Source: JAXMHQ01 sp046346665
GTDB lineage: Bacteria; Verrucomicrobiota; Verrucomicrobiia; Limisphaerales; JAXMHQ01
Assembly (NCBI GenBank): GCA_046346665.1
Contig: JAXMHQ010000040.1
Span: forward strand, 1 to 41,416
Direction of reading: 5' to 3'
Length of the DNA stretch: 41,416 bases
Shown here in pieces: positions 30,641-38,860 of the stretch. Every line of letters begins with the position of its first letter. The stretch's first letter is position 1. A program made the translations under genes and the position numbers. The notes under the pieces were generated by a model. It was not told where the DNA came from and made no database searches. It saw nothing but the letters and a program-made list of their open reading frames with translations.

Positions 30641-33520
30641 ATGAAGACCTTCCTTAAGCTGTCCGCCGCATTTGTCGTGGCCGTTTTTGTTGTTTCGGCT
30701 TCCGCTGCCGCGCAGACGAACGATTCCCCGCGCGAACGGTTGCTGATGGATTTCGGATGGAAATTTCACCTGGGCAACTCCTGGGGCATCGCCCAGAACC
30801 TCGCCAAGGCCGGCACCGGGAGCGGTCCCGCCAGCACCAGCTTCAGCGACGCGAGCTGGCGCACGGTGAATCTCCCCCACGACTGGGCCATCGAACTGCC
30901 GTTCAACCCGGGCGCGGACGCCGGGCACGGATTCAAACCGCTCGGGCCGGGTTTTCCGCAGAATTCCACCGGCTGGTACCGGCGCGTGTTCGATCTTCCC
31001 GCGGCGGATGCGGGCAGGCGGTTGTGGCTTGAGTTTGACGGCGCGTTTCGGGACACGACGGTATTTCTGAACGGCTGGTTTGTGGGGCGGCAGGACAGCG
31101 GCTACGGGCATTTTCGGTATGACATCACGGACGTGGCGAATTACGGGGGACGCAACGTGCTGGCGGTGAAGGTGGACGCGTCGGAATTCGAGGGCTGGTT
31201 TTACGAGGGCGCCGGGATTTACCGCCATGTGTGGCTCGAAAAGACCGCGCCGCTCGCGATCGCGCCGGACGGCACGTTTGTTTACGGCGAATTCGCCAAC
31301 AACACTCCCGGCGGCTCCGCCACGGTTCATGTGCTCACGCGCCTAGCCAATTACGGCACCAACATCGCCGACGCCACCGTCTCCTGCGAAATCCTCGGAC
31401 CCGACGGCACCCCCGCCGGCAGCACCCGCAAGTCGATCCACATCGGCCCGCGCTCGCCTTACGAGGAACAGGTCGAACAAACCGCCACCGTGTCGAGCCC
31501 GATTCTCTGGTCGCCGGAAACCCCGCGTCTTTACACGCTCGTCACGACCGTTGAAGCCGGCGGCGCCGTCGTGGACCGCACCCGCACGCGGTTTGGGCTG
31601 CGCACGGTCGGGTTTGATGTCGAGAAAGGATTCCTGCTGAACGGAAAGCCCTACGAGCTGAAGGGCACGTGCAATCACCAGGACCACGCGGGCGTCGGGG
31701 TCGCTTTGCCGGATCGCCTGCAGTATTTCCGCGTCGCGCGCCTCAAGGAAATGGGCTGCAACGCGTATCGCACGTCGCACAATCCGCCCACGCCCGAGCT
31801 GCTCGACGCGTGCGACGAGCTGGGCATGCTGGTGATGGACGAGAACCGGCTGCTGGGCAGCGACGTGATTCACATGAACCGGCTCGAGCGGTTGCTGCGC
31901 CGCGACCGGAATCATCCGTCGGTCGCCATCTGGTCGATTGCCAACGAGGAATTCACCGTGCAGGGCACGCCCGCCGGCGCGCGCGCGGCGAAGACGATGC
32001 AGGATTTTGTCCGCTCGCTCGATCCCACCCGGCCGGTCACCTATGCGGCTCCGGTGGGCAACGAATTCAAGGGCATCAACGAGGTGATCGAAGTGCGCGG
32101 CTGGAATTATCATGTCGGCAAGGACATGGACGCTTATCACGCGGCTCACCCGTCGCAGCCCAACGTGGGGACGGAGCAGGGGAGCACGGTCAGCACGCGC
32201 GGAATTTATGCGAACGACAAGGAGCGCGGTTACGTGAGCGCCTACGACGACAACGCGCCGGCCTGGGCGCACACGGCCGAGACCTGGTGGGGCTACTTCG
32301 CCACACGGCCGTGGCTGTCGGGCGGATTCGTCTGGACCGGCTTCGATTATCGCGGCGAACCGACGCCGTACCTGTGGCCGTGCATCAGTTCGCATTTCGG
32401 CATTCTCGACACGTGCGGGTTCCCGAAGGACAATTTCTGGTATTACCAGTCGTGGTGGACCGACGCGCCGGTGCTGCACCTGTTGCCGCATTGGAACTGG
32501 CAGGGGCAGGAGGGGCAGGAAATCGACGTTCGCGCGTTGAGCAATTGCGAGGAGGTGGAAGTGTTCCTGAACGGCCAGAGCCAGGGCAAAAAGGCGATGG
32601 AACGCAACTCCACGCTCAAATGGAAAATCAAATACGCCCCGGGCACGCTGTCTGCCAAAGGTTACAAGTCCGGCCAGGTGGTGGCCCAAACAAAAGTTGA
32701 AACGACAGGGAACGCGGCCTCCGTTCGGCTCGAACCCGACCGCGCCCGCATCCACGCCGACGCGCAGGACGTCAGTGTGATCACGGTGTCGGTGCGCGAC
32801 GCGCAGGGGCGGATCGTGCCGGTGTCGAACGAGTTGATCCAGTTCGACCTGGAAGGTCCGGGCCGGATTCTCGGCGTCGGCAACGGGGATCCGAGCTGTC
32901 ATGAGCCGGACGTTTACATTCCGAAATGGCCCGTGCACACCCAGTCGATCACCGGCTGGCGTTCGAAGCAGGCCGAGGATCCGTATCGCGCGGAATTTCC
33001 CGAGATGGCGGCCGGCCTGGACGACAGCGCCTGGGTGGCCTGCAACGTCCAGGGCACCGCGGGAACGCTTCCGGAGCGGCAGCACGCGTTTTTCCGGGCG
33101 CATTTCCAGGTGACGGACGCGGATCTTGCCTCACCGGTGATTGAGATGAGCTTTGGCAACATCACCAGCGACGGCTGGGTTTATGTGAACGGGAAGAAGG
33201 TGGGCGAGAGCCATGATTCGCAGTCGCCGCAGGTTTTGGATGTGAAGAACGCGCTGCACGCCGGCGACAACGTGGTCGGGGTCGTGGTGGCCAATTACGG
33301 CAACCCCGGCGGGATCAGCAAGGGCGTGACCCTGGAGTTCCAGGACAAACCCGAGTTGCCGCAGTGGGAGCGCAGCGTGTTCAACGGCCTCGCCCAGGTG
33401 ATCGTGCAATCGTCCAGGGGACTGGGCAGCATCCGCCTCACCGCCCGCGCCGACGGCCTCGCCTCCGGCCAAACCACGATTCAATCCGAATCCTGCCCGC
33501 TCCCGCCGACCGTGCCCTGA
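30641..33520 (+). CDS. glycoside hydrolase family 2 (beta-galactosidase-like) with nested jelly roll
   Basis: The 959-residue product has a signal peptide (MKTFLKLSAAFVVAVFVVSASAAAQ), the GH2 sugar-binding domain (about 30-200), an Ig-like domain (about 205-320) and a TIM barrel. The general acid/base is Glu436 in WSIANEE and the likely nucleophile Glu512 in NVGTEQG. KGTCNHQDHAGVGVALPD and YRTSHNPP are typical barrel strands. The C-terminal part is DUF4982-like plus a GH2 C-terminal domain 5 (HADAQDVSVITVSVRDAQGRIVPVS...ILGVGNGDPS). That last domain appears split by a 150-residue galactose-binding-like jelly roll (DDSAWVACNVQG...WVYVNGKKVGESHD). It resumes at SVFNGLAQVIVQSSRGLGSI. The ATG at 30641 is chosen for the signal peptide. 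Exported; substrate probably beta-galactosides. Confidence 0.92.
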   Translation: MKTFLKLSAAFVVAVFVVSASAAAQTNDSPRERLLMDFGWKFHLGNSWGIAQNLAKAGTGSGPASTSFSDASWRTVNLPHDWAIELPFNPGADAGHGFKPLGPGFPQNSTGWYRRVFDLPAADAGRRLWLEFDGAFRDTTVFLNGWFVGRQDSGYGHFRYDITDVANYGGRNVLAVKVDASEFEGWFYEGAGIYRHVWLEKTAPLAIAPDGTFVYGEFANNTPGGSATVHVLTRLANYGTNIADATVSCEILGPDGTPAGSTRKSIHIGPRSPYEEQVEQTATVSSPILWSPETPRLYTLVTTVEAGGAVVDRTRTRFGLRTVGFDVEKGFLLNGKPYELKGTCNHQDHAGVGVALPDRLQYFRVARLKEMGCNAYRTSHNPPTPELLDACDELGMLVMDENRLLGSDVIHMNRLERLLRRDRNHPSVAIWSIANEEFTVQGTPAGARAAKTMQDFVRSLDPTRPVTYAAPVGNEFKGINEVIEVRGWNYHVGKDMDAYHAAHPSQPNVGTEQGSTVSTRGIYANDKERGYVSAYDDNAPAWAHTAETWWGYFATRPWLSGGFVWTGFDYRGEPTPYLWPCISSHFGILDTCGFPKDNFWYYQSWWTDAPVLHLLPHWNWQGQEGQEIDVRALSNCEEVEVFLNGQSQGKKAMERNSTLKWKIKYAPGTLSAKGYKSGQVVAQTKVETTGNAASVRLEPDRARIHADAQDVSVITVSVRDAQGRIVPVSNELIQFDLEGPGRILGVGNGDPSCHEPDVYIPKWPVHTQSITGWRSKQAEDPYRAEFPEMAAGLDDSAWVACNVQGTAGTLPERQHAFFRAHFQVTDADLASPVIEMSFGNITSDGWVYVNGKKVGESHDSQSPQVLDVKNALHAGDNVVGVVVANYGNPGGISKGVTLEFQDKPELPQWERSVFNGLAQVIVQSSRGLGSIRLTARADGLASGQTTIQSESCPLPPTVP

Positions 33521-33566
33521 CCGCGGCTGCAGCCCCGCCCGGTAAAGAAGCGCGCGATCGTGGAAT

Positions 33567-33712
33567 GCAGACGGCAGGGACGCCGCGCTCCGCTTCGGCG
33601 TCCCCGCCCGCGTATCAGCGGGCGGAAAGCGGAACGGCGCCTGGCGCGCGCTCTGCAACGTTGCGCTGCTGGACGCGGCGCGGACGGCGCAGCGCGCCGT
33701 CCCTACCCGCGA
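33567..33712. repeat. GC-rich palindrome cluster, element I
   Basis: Three stems lie in series. GGGACGCCG pairs with CGGCGTCCC (33577-33604). CGCCCGC-GTATCA-GCGGGCG follows at 33605-33624. GGACGGCGC-AGC-GCGCCGTCC (33682-33702) is followed by CTACC. The outer pieces, GGCAGGGACG and CCGTCCCTACC, also face each other, so the whole is again an inverted arrangement. It fills the gap between the GH2 and S41-like genes; no gene is seen. Confidence 0.65.
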
Positions 33713-33788
33713 TTCAGATGCGTCGGTCATGGCCTCGCGGGGCTTCGCGCTTGCCTTCGGGATGTTTGTGAATCATTTTGGGGGCTCG

Positions 33789-34820
33789 ATGAACTTTCGG
33801 ATTTGCGCCTGTATAGCCGTGCTGTCGCTTGCTCCCGCGTTTTTGAGCCGGGCGGCGACGGACGGCACCCGATACCAGGAAATTTACGGACTGATCCGGT
33901 CGCATGTGCCCGGGGCGACGGATGCCGCCTTGAACCAGGCCGCCCTGGACGGGCTGCTGCGAAGCTACGGCGCCAGTATCCGGCTGGCATCGAATGCGCC
34001 GTCCACCTCTTCGCCGGGGGTCCTCAGCCAGACGAATCTATTCGACGGATCGATCGCCTATGTGCGTGTGGGTGCCTGGGGGCAGGGACTGGACGCGGCG
34101 ATTACCAACGCCTGCGTTCAAGCGGCCGGGACGAATGTGCTGCGCGGGCTGGTGCTGGATTTGCGTTATGTGGCGGGCACGGATTACCCGGTGGCGGTGG
34201 CGGTGGCGGATTTGTTTGTGCCCGGGGCGCAGCCGCTGCTCGACTGGGGCGCCGGCGTGGTGAAATCCGGAACCAACAGCGTGTTTCTGAAAGTGCCCGT
34301 GGCGGTGCTGGTCAACGGGCAGACGCAAGGGGCGCCGGAAGCGCTGGCGGCGGAGCTGCGGGACGCGGGTGCGGCGATGATTTTTGGGAGCCGGACCGCG
34401 GGACGCGCCCGCATCGAGCAGGCCTACCCGCTGTCCTCCGGCGGCGAACTGCTGGTGGCCACCACGCCGGTCAAGCTGGGCAGCGGCGCGCCGGTGCCGC
34501 TGGATGGAATCCGGCCCGACGTGGACGTGGTCCAGACGGCAGCGGAGGAGCGCGATTTTTACGCGAACATCTTTGTCGCGCCGCAGCATTCGAACAATCC
34601 CGCGGGAGGGCCCGGCACGAATTCAGTTGCCCAGGCGCGCCGGCCGCGATTGAACGAAGCGCAGCTCGTGCGGGAACGCAAGGAAGGCGCGGATCCGGAC
34701 GCCGAACCGGCGGCGCGGCCGCATTTGGCGGATCGCGAGCCGATCGTGACGGACCCGGTGCTGGCGCGGGCGCTGGATGTGTTGAAGGGGCTGGCGGTGT
34801 TGCGGGCCGACCGGCTTTGA
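33789..34820 (+). CDS. S41 peptidase-like protein with substituted catalytic residues
   Basis: The 343-residue product has a signal peptide (MNFRICACIAVLSLAPAFLSRAATDG) and the S41 (C-terminal processing peptidase) core. GLVLDLRYVAGTDYPVAVAVADLFV (about 120-143) matches the DLRxNxGG strand. VAVLVNGQTQGAPEALAAELRDAGAAMIFGSRTAGRARIEQ matches the VLVnxxSASASE...GxKTFGKG region, and LDGIRPDVDV the terminal GIxPD motif. The serine expected in SASASE is Gly181 and the lysine expected in FGKG is Arg206, so proteolysis looks lost. No PDZ domain is present. The tail (about 260-343) is charged and probably disordered. It may be a scaffold or binding protein (inference). Confidence 0.78.
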   Translation: MNFRICACIAVLSLAPAFLSRAATDGTRYQEIYGLIRSHVPGATDAALNQAALDGLLRSYGASIRLASNAPSTSSPGVLSQTNLFDGSIAYVRVGAWGQGLDAAITNACVQAAGTNVLRGLVLDLRYVAGTDYPVAVAVADLFVPGAQPLLDWGAGVVKSGTNSVFLKVPVAVLVNGQTQGAPEALAAELRDAGAAMIFGSRTAGRARIEQAYPLSSGGELLVATTPVKLGSGAPVPLDGIRPDVDVVQTAAEERDFYANIFVAPQHSNNPAGGPGTNSVAQARRPRLNEAQLVRERKEGADPDAEPAARPHLADREPIVTDPVLARALDVLKGLAVLRADRL

Positions 34821-34882
34821 CGCGGGGGCGAGTTCTCAGTTGACGATTGAGCTTTGGCGACTCACTTTCTGACTATTATTTA

Positions 34883-37051
34883 ATGAAAACAGTGCTTTTT
34901 GTTTGCACCGGCAATGTGTGCCGGAGCCCGATGGCCGAGGGCATTTTTCGCCATGCGGTCCAGGGGCACGGGAATTACCGGGTGCTGTCGGCCGGCCTGG
35001 GCGCCGCCGAGGGCCAGCCGCCGAGCGCGTTCGCGGTCCAGGCGGTGAAGGAACTGGGCCTGGACATTTCGGCGCAGCGCAGCCGGATGCTGACGCCGGA
35101 GCTGGTGCAGCAGGCGGATTTTATTTTCGGAATGACGCACAGCCATGTGGACACCGTGGCGCTGCTGTATCCGCACGCGGCGGAGAAGACTTTTCTGTTG
35201 CGGGAATTCGACGAGACGCTCGACACGTTCGAGAAGGACATCAGCGACCCAATCGGCGGGTCGTACGAGGTTTACCTGACCTGCCGGGACCAGATTGAGC
35301 AGGGGATTTTTTCGATCCTGCAGTACCTGGGGCAGGGTGATGCGGCGCAGGGCGGGCCGTCGGGCAAGCAGGCCGCGGTGGCTTTCGGGGCGGATCACGG
35401 CGGGTATGAGTTGAAGGAAACCTTGAAAAAGGCCCTGGAACAGCGGGGGCTGGCCGTGCTGGATTTCGGCGCGAAGACGCGGGATCCGGGCGATGACTAC
35501 CCGGAATTCGCGCAACTGGTGGGCCAGGCGGTGGCGAATCACGCGGCGCAGTTCGGGGTGTTGATCTGCACCTCCGGCATCGGCATGAGCATCTCGGCGA
35601 ACAAGGTGCCGGGCGTGCGCGCAGCCCTGGTGTCCGACGAACAGTCCGCGGCGCTGTCCCGCCAGCACAACAACGCGAACGTGGTGTGCATCGGCGCCAG
35701 CACCACCCCGGCCGAAACCGCCCGGAAAATCGTGGACGTGTTCCTGTCGACCCGCTTCGAAGGCGGCCGGCACGAGCGGCGCGTCAACAAGATGGAAACG
35801 CAATTCGTCCGGCGCGACCTGCGGCTGAAGGCGATCGACCCCGAGATCATGGCGACGATCGATCACGAGCGGGTGCGGCAGCAGGAGAACATCGAGCTGA
35901 TCGCGAGCGAAAATTTCACGAGCCCGGCCGTGATGGAGGCGCAGGGGTCGGTCCTTACCAACAAATACGCCGAAGGTTATCCGAAGAAGCGCTGGTACGG
36001 CGGCTGCGAGAACGTGGACCAGGTGGAGACGCTGGCGATCGCGCGGGCGAAGCGGGTTTTCGGGGCGGAACACGCGAACGTGCAGCCGCACTCCGGCAGC
36101 GGCGCCAACATGGCGGTGTATTTCGCCATGCTGAAACCCGGCGACAAGATGCTGACCATGGACCTGTCGCACGGCGGGCATTTGACGCACGGCAACCGGG
36201 CGAATTTTTCCGGCAAATTTTTCGAGATCGTCCATTACGGCGTGCGCAAGGAGGACGAGCGGATCGATTACGATCAACTGGCCCAGATGGCGCGGGAGCA
36301 CAAGCCGAAGATGATCACCGTCGGCGCGAGCGCGTATCCGCGCGTGATCGATTTCGCGCGCATGGGCGAGATCGCGCGCGAAGCCGGGGCGCTGCTGCTG
36401 GCCGACATCGCGCACATCGCCGGCCTGGTCGCGGCGGGGCTGCATCCGAGCCCGGTGCCGCACGCGGATTTTGTGACCACCACGACGCACAAGACGCTGC
36501 GGGGTCCGCGGGGCGGGTTGATTTTGTGCCGGGAGAAGTATGCGAAGGACATCGATTCGCAGGTGTTCCCGGGCATCCAGGGCGGGCCGCTGATGCACGT
36601 GATCGCGGCCAAGGCGGTGTGTTTTCACGAGGCGCTGCAGCCCGGATTCAAGACGTACCAGGAGCAGATTGCGAAAAACGCGAAGGCGCTGGCCGACGGC
36701 ATGGCGCGGAACGGCTACCGGCTGGTGAGCGGCGGGACGGACAATCACCTGATGCTGGTGGACGTCGGCGCGCGCGGGCTGACCGGCAAGGATTGCCAGA
36801 TTGCTTTGGACGAAGCGGGCATTACCGTCAACAAGAACACGATTCCCTTCGAAACCCGGTCGCCGTTCCAGGCCAGCGGAATCCGTCTCGGCACCCCCGC
36901 CGTGACGACCCGCGGGATGAAAGAGGCGGAGATGGCGGCGATCGCGGACATGATCAGCGAGGCCCTGCTGGACATTAAGAATCTTGACACCCTGCGCAAG
37001 GTGCGCCAACGTGTTCGCGAACTCACTGCAAGATTCCCATTGCCGTATTGA
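34883..37051 (+). CDS. glyA: three-domain fusion: LMW phosphatase - RpiB - serine hydroxymethyltransferase
   Basis: One uninterrupted 722-residue frame joins three enzymes. Residues 1-150 are a low-molecular-weight protein tyrosine phosphatase: the CX5R loop at Cys8-Arg14 in VCTGNVCRSP, acid Asp122 in SDPIGG. Residues 163-295 are ribose-5-phosphate isomerase B: FGADHGGYELKE, Cys229 in ICTSGIGMSISANK, HNNANVVCIG. Residues 304-722 are serine hydroxymethyltransferase: IASENFTSPAV, NKYAEGYPKKRWYGGCENVD, and the pyridoxal phosphate Lys537 in TTTTHKTLRGPRGG. It would link pentose phosphates, one-carbon metabolism and a phosphatase in one cytoplasmic chain. The SHMT part begins at an in-frame ATG (35792), so a separate shorter product is possible. 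All visible key residues are intact. Confidence 0.93.
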   Translation: MKTVLFVCTGNVCRSPMAEGIFRHAVQGHGNYRVLSAGLGAAEGQPPSAFAVQAVKELGLDISAQRSRMLTPELVQQADFIFGMTHSHVDTVALLYPHAAEKTFLLREFDETLDTFEKDISDPIGGSYEVYLTCRDQIEQGIFSILQYLGQGDAAQGGPSGKQAAVAFGADHGGYELKETLKKALEQRGLAVLDFGAKTRDPGDDYPEFAQLVGQAVANHAAQFGVLICTSGIGMSISANKVPGVRAALVSDEQSAALSRQHNNANVVCIGASTTPAETARKIVDVFLSTRFEGGRHERRVNKMETQFVRRDLRLKAIDPEIMATIDHERVRQQENIELIASENFTSPAVMEAQGSVLTNKYAEGYPKKRWYGGCENVDQVETLAIARAKRVFGAEHANVQPHSGSGANMAVYFAMLKPGDKMLTMDLSHGGHLTHGNRANFSGKFFEIVHYGVRKEDERIDYDQLAQMAREHKPKMITVGASAYPRVIDFARMGEIAREAGALLLADIAHIAGLVAAGLHPSPVPHADFVTTTTHKTLRGPRGGLILCREKYAKDIDSQVFPGIQGGPLMHVIAAKAVCFHEALQPGFKTYQEQIAKNAKALADGMARNGYRLVSGGTDNHLMLVDVGARGLTGKDCQIALDEAGITVNKNTIPFETRSPFQASGIRLGTPAVTTRGMKEAEMAAIADMISEALLDIKNLDTLRKVRQRVRELTARFPLPY

Positions 37052-37219
37052 TTGTTGGCGGGTCTGCGCTTCACGGTGCCGGTGGGTGGCCATTCCATTT
37101 TAAGCCTGTCACGATTGGATCGTCGCAGGGAAATGAACCGGGAAACTCTCCCCCGGCAGCTTTCCAGGCGGCGTCCTCCGAATTTTAATTTTAACTGATC
37201 AAATTGAACCGACATTTTT
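37052..37219 (+). other. leader region upstream of rho
   Basis: This 168-bp gap holds a small hairpin (CCGGG/CCCGG, 37138-37156) and an A+T-rich stretch ending in ATTTTTATG at the start codon. In many bacteria rho is controlled through its leader, so a role is possible, but no recognised element is seen. Confidence 0.35.
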
Positions 37220-38695
37220 ATGCCTAGAGCCAGTACGAAGAAGCCCAAAACAAAATCCGCGAAAACGCGCGCGGAAGTGCCGCCGGACGACGCAGTGATC
37301 GCGCCCCCGGCCGCCGCCCCGGCGACGTCGCTGCCCACGGACAGCTCCGATTTGCAGCCTCCCACGAAGCCCGTCGAAACCCGGGCGCCCGACCAGGCCG
37401 AGACCGCCGCGGGCTCCGATCGCGACCGGATCGCCACTTCGTTAAACATCGCGAAACTGCAGGCGATGTCGATGAACGACCTGAACGCGATGGCGCGGGA
37501 GTTGAACGTGGAGAATTTCGGCACGATGCGGAAACACGAGGTGATTTTCCACATCCTGCAGAAAAACGCGGAACGCGCCGGCGTCCTGTTCTCGGAAGGC
37601 GTGCTGGAAGTGTTGCCGGAAGGATTCGGATTTCTGCGCTCGCAGAGTTTCAATTACCTGCCGTGCCCGGAAGACATCTACGTGTCGCCGTCGCAAATCC
37701 GCCGGTTTGACCTGCAGACCGGCAATTTGATCGCGGGCCAGATCCGTCCGCCGAAGGACAAGGAACGGTTCTTCGCGCTGCTCAAGGTGGAGGGCGTGGA
37801 CCAGGAGGATCCGGAGAAGGCGAAGGACAAGACGCATTTCGACAACCTGACGCCGCTGTTTCCGAACAAGCGCTACCTGCTGGAGACCTCGGCTGACGAG
37901 CTGTCCACCCGCGTGCTCGACCTGGTCTGCCCGATCGGCAAGGGATCGCGCGGATTGATTGTGGCGCCGCCGCGCACGGGCAAGACGGTGCTGATGCAGA
38001 AGCTGGCGAACGCCATTTTGAAGAACAACCCCGAGGCGTACCTGTTCATCCTGCTGATCGACGAACGGCCCGAGGAAGTCACGGACATGGAGCGCAGCTG
38101 CCGCGGTGCAGAGGTCATCAGCTCCACCTTCGATGAACCCCCGGAACGCCACGTCCAGGTCGCCGAAATGGTCAGCGAAAAAGCCAAGCGCATGGTCGAA
38201 CACAAGCGCGACGTGGTCATCCTGCTGGATTCCATCACGCGCCTCGCGCGCGCCTACAACACCGTCCAGCCGCACTCGGGCAAGATCCTGTCCGGCGGCG
38301 TCGACGCGAACGCGCTGCACAAGCCGAAGCGCTTCTTCGGCGCGGCGCGCAACATCGAGGAAGGCGGCTCCCTCACGATCATCGCCACCGCCCTCGTCGA
38401 CACCGGGTCGCGCATGGACGAAGTCATCTTCGAAGAATTCAAGGGCACCGGCAACATGGAGGTCCACCTCGACCGCGCCCTCGTCGACCGCCGCATTTTC
38501 CCCTCGATCAATATCGAACGGTCCGGCACGCGCAAAGAGGAATTGCTCTACCACCCCGACGAATACAACCGCGTCGTCATCCTGCGCCGCGCGCTCACCG
38601 GCGTCCCGCCGGTCGAAGCAATGGAACTCATGCTCAATAAACTCAAGAAGACCAAGAGCAACATCGAATTCCTGCTGGCGATGGGTGTGAGTTGA
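37220..38695 (+). CDS. rho: transcription termination factor Rho
   Basis: The 491-residue product has a lysine-, alanine- and proline-rich N-terminal extension (about 1-72), then the Rho N-terminal helix domain (IAKLQAMSMNDLNAMARELNVENF) and the cold-shock-like RNA-binding domain (GVLEVLPEGFGFLRSQSFNYLPCPEDIYVSPSQIRRF). The ATPase core has Walker A APPRTGKT (Lys255), Walker B VVILLDSITRLARAYN, the KFFGAARNIEEGGSLT region (RFFGAARN here) and the R-loop and C-terminal FEEFKGTGNMEVHLDR segments. It is a hexameric RNA translocase that ends transcription. The extension is longer than in E. coli (419 residues in total there), as often seen outside the gamma-proteobacteria. Confidence 0.97.
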   Translation: MPRASTKKPKTKSAKTRAEVPPDDAVIAPPAAAPATSLPTDSSDLQPPTKPVETRAPDQAETAAGSDRDRIATSLNIAKLQAMSMNDLNAMARELNVENFGTMRKHEVIFHILQKNAERAGVLFSEGVLEVLPEGFGFLRSQSFNYLPCPEDIYVSPSQIRRFDLQTGNLIAGQIRPPKDKERFFALLKVEGVDQEDPEKAKDKTHFDNLTPLFPNKRYLLETSADELSTRVLDLVCPIGKGSRGLIVAPPRTGKTVLMQKLANAILKNNPEAYLFILLIDERPEEVTDMERSCRGAEVISSTFDEPPERHVQVAEMVSEKAKRMVEHKRDVVILLDSITRLARAYNTVQPHSGKILSGGVDANALHKPKRFFGAARNIEEGGSLTIIATALVDTGSRMDEVIFEEFKGTGNMEVHLDRALVDRRIFPSINIERSGTRKEELLYHPDEYNRVVILRRALTGVPPVEAMELMLNKLKKTKSNIEFLLAMGVS

Positions 38696-38697
38696 GC

Positions 38698-38811
38698 GGT
38701 TGCGGGTTGCGGGTTGCAGGTTGCAGGTTGCTTTCGGGCTGAAGAAGGCCCAGATCGATTGCGATTCGACAACGGCGATCTGCCCGCCAGGAACCTGCAA
38801 CTAGCAACCCA
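38698..38811. repeat. inverted-arm heptamer element G after rho
   Basis: The left arm at 38698-38730 is TGCGGGT twice then TGCAGGT twice in exact 7-bp phase. The right arm at 38791-38811 (GAACCTGCAACTAGCAACCC) is its imperfect complement. The centre holds a second pair, CAGATCG / CGATCTG. The element starts 2 bp after the rho stop codon and may act as its 3'-end structure. Confidence 0.85.
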
Positions 38812-38860
38812 CATCAGCCTTTTCCTTGCTCAGGCGGTGCAAAAAAAGTAAAAGTAAACT

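Noticed and set aside
35792..37051. Serine hydroxymethyltransferase as a separate gene joined by a frameshift error
   Set aside because: The frame is continuous across both domain borders with family-like residues and no stop; a fusion is the simplest reading, although an internal start may be used.
34880..37093. Long minus-strand open frame opposite the LMW phosphatase-RpiB-GlyA fusion
   Set aside because: It is an antisense shadow of a strongly coding high-GC gene; its product is arginine/histidine-rich with no domain.
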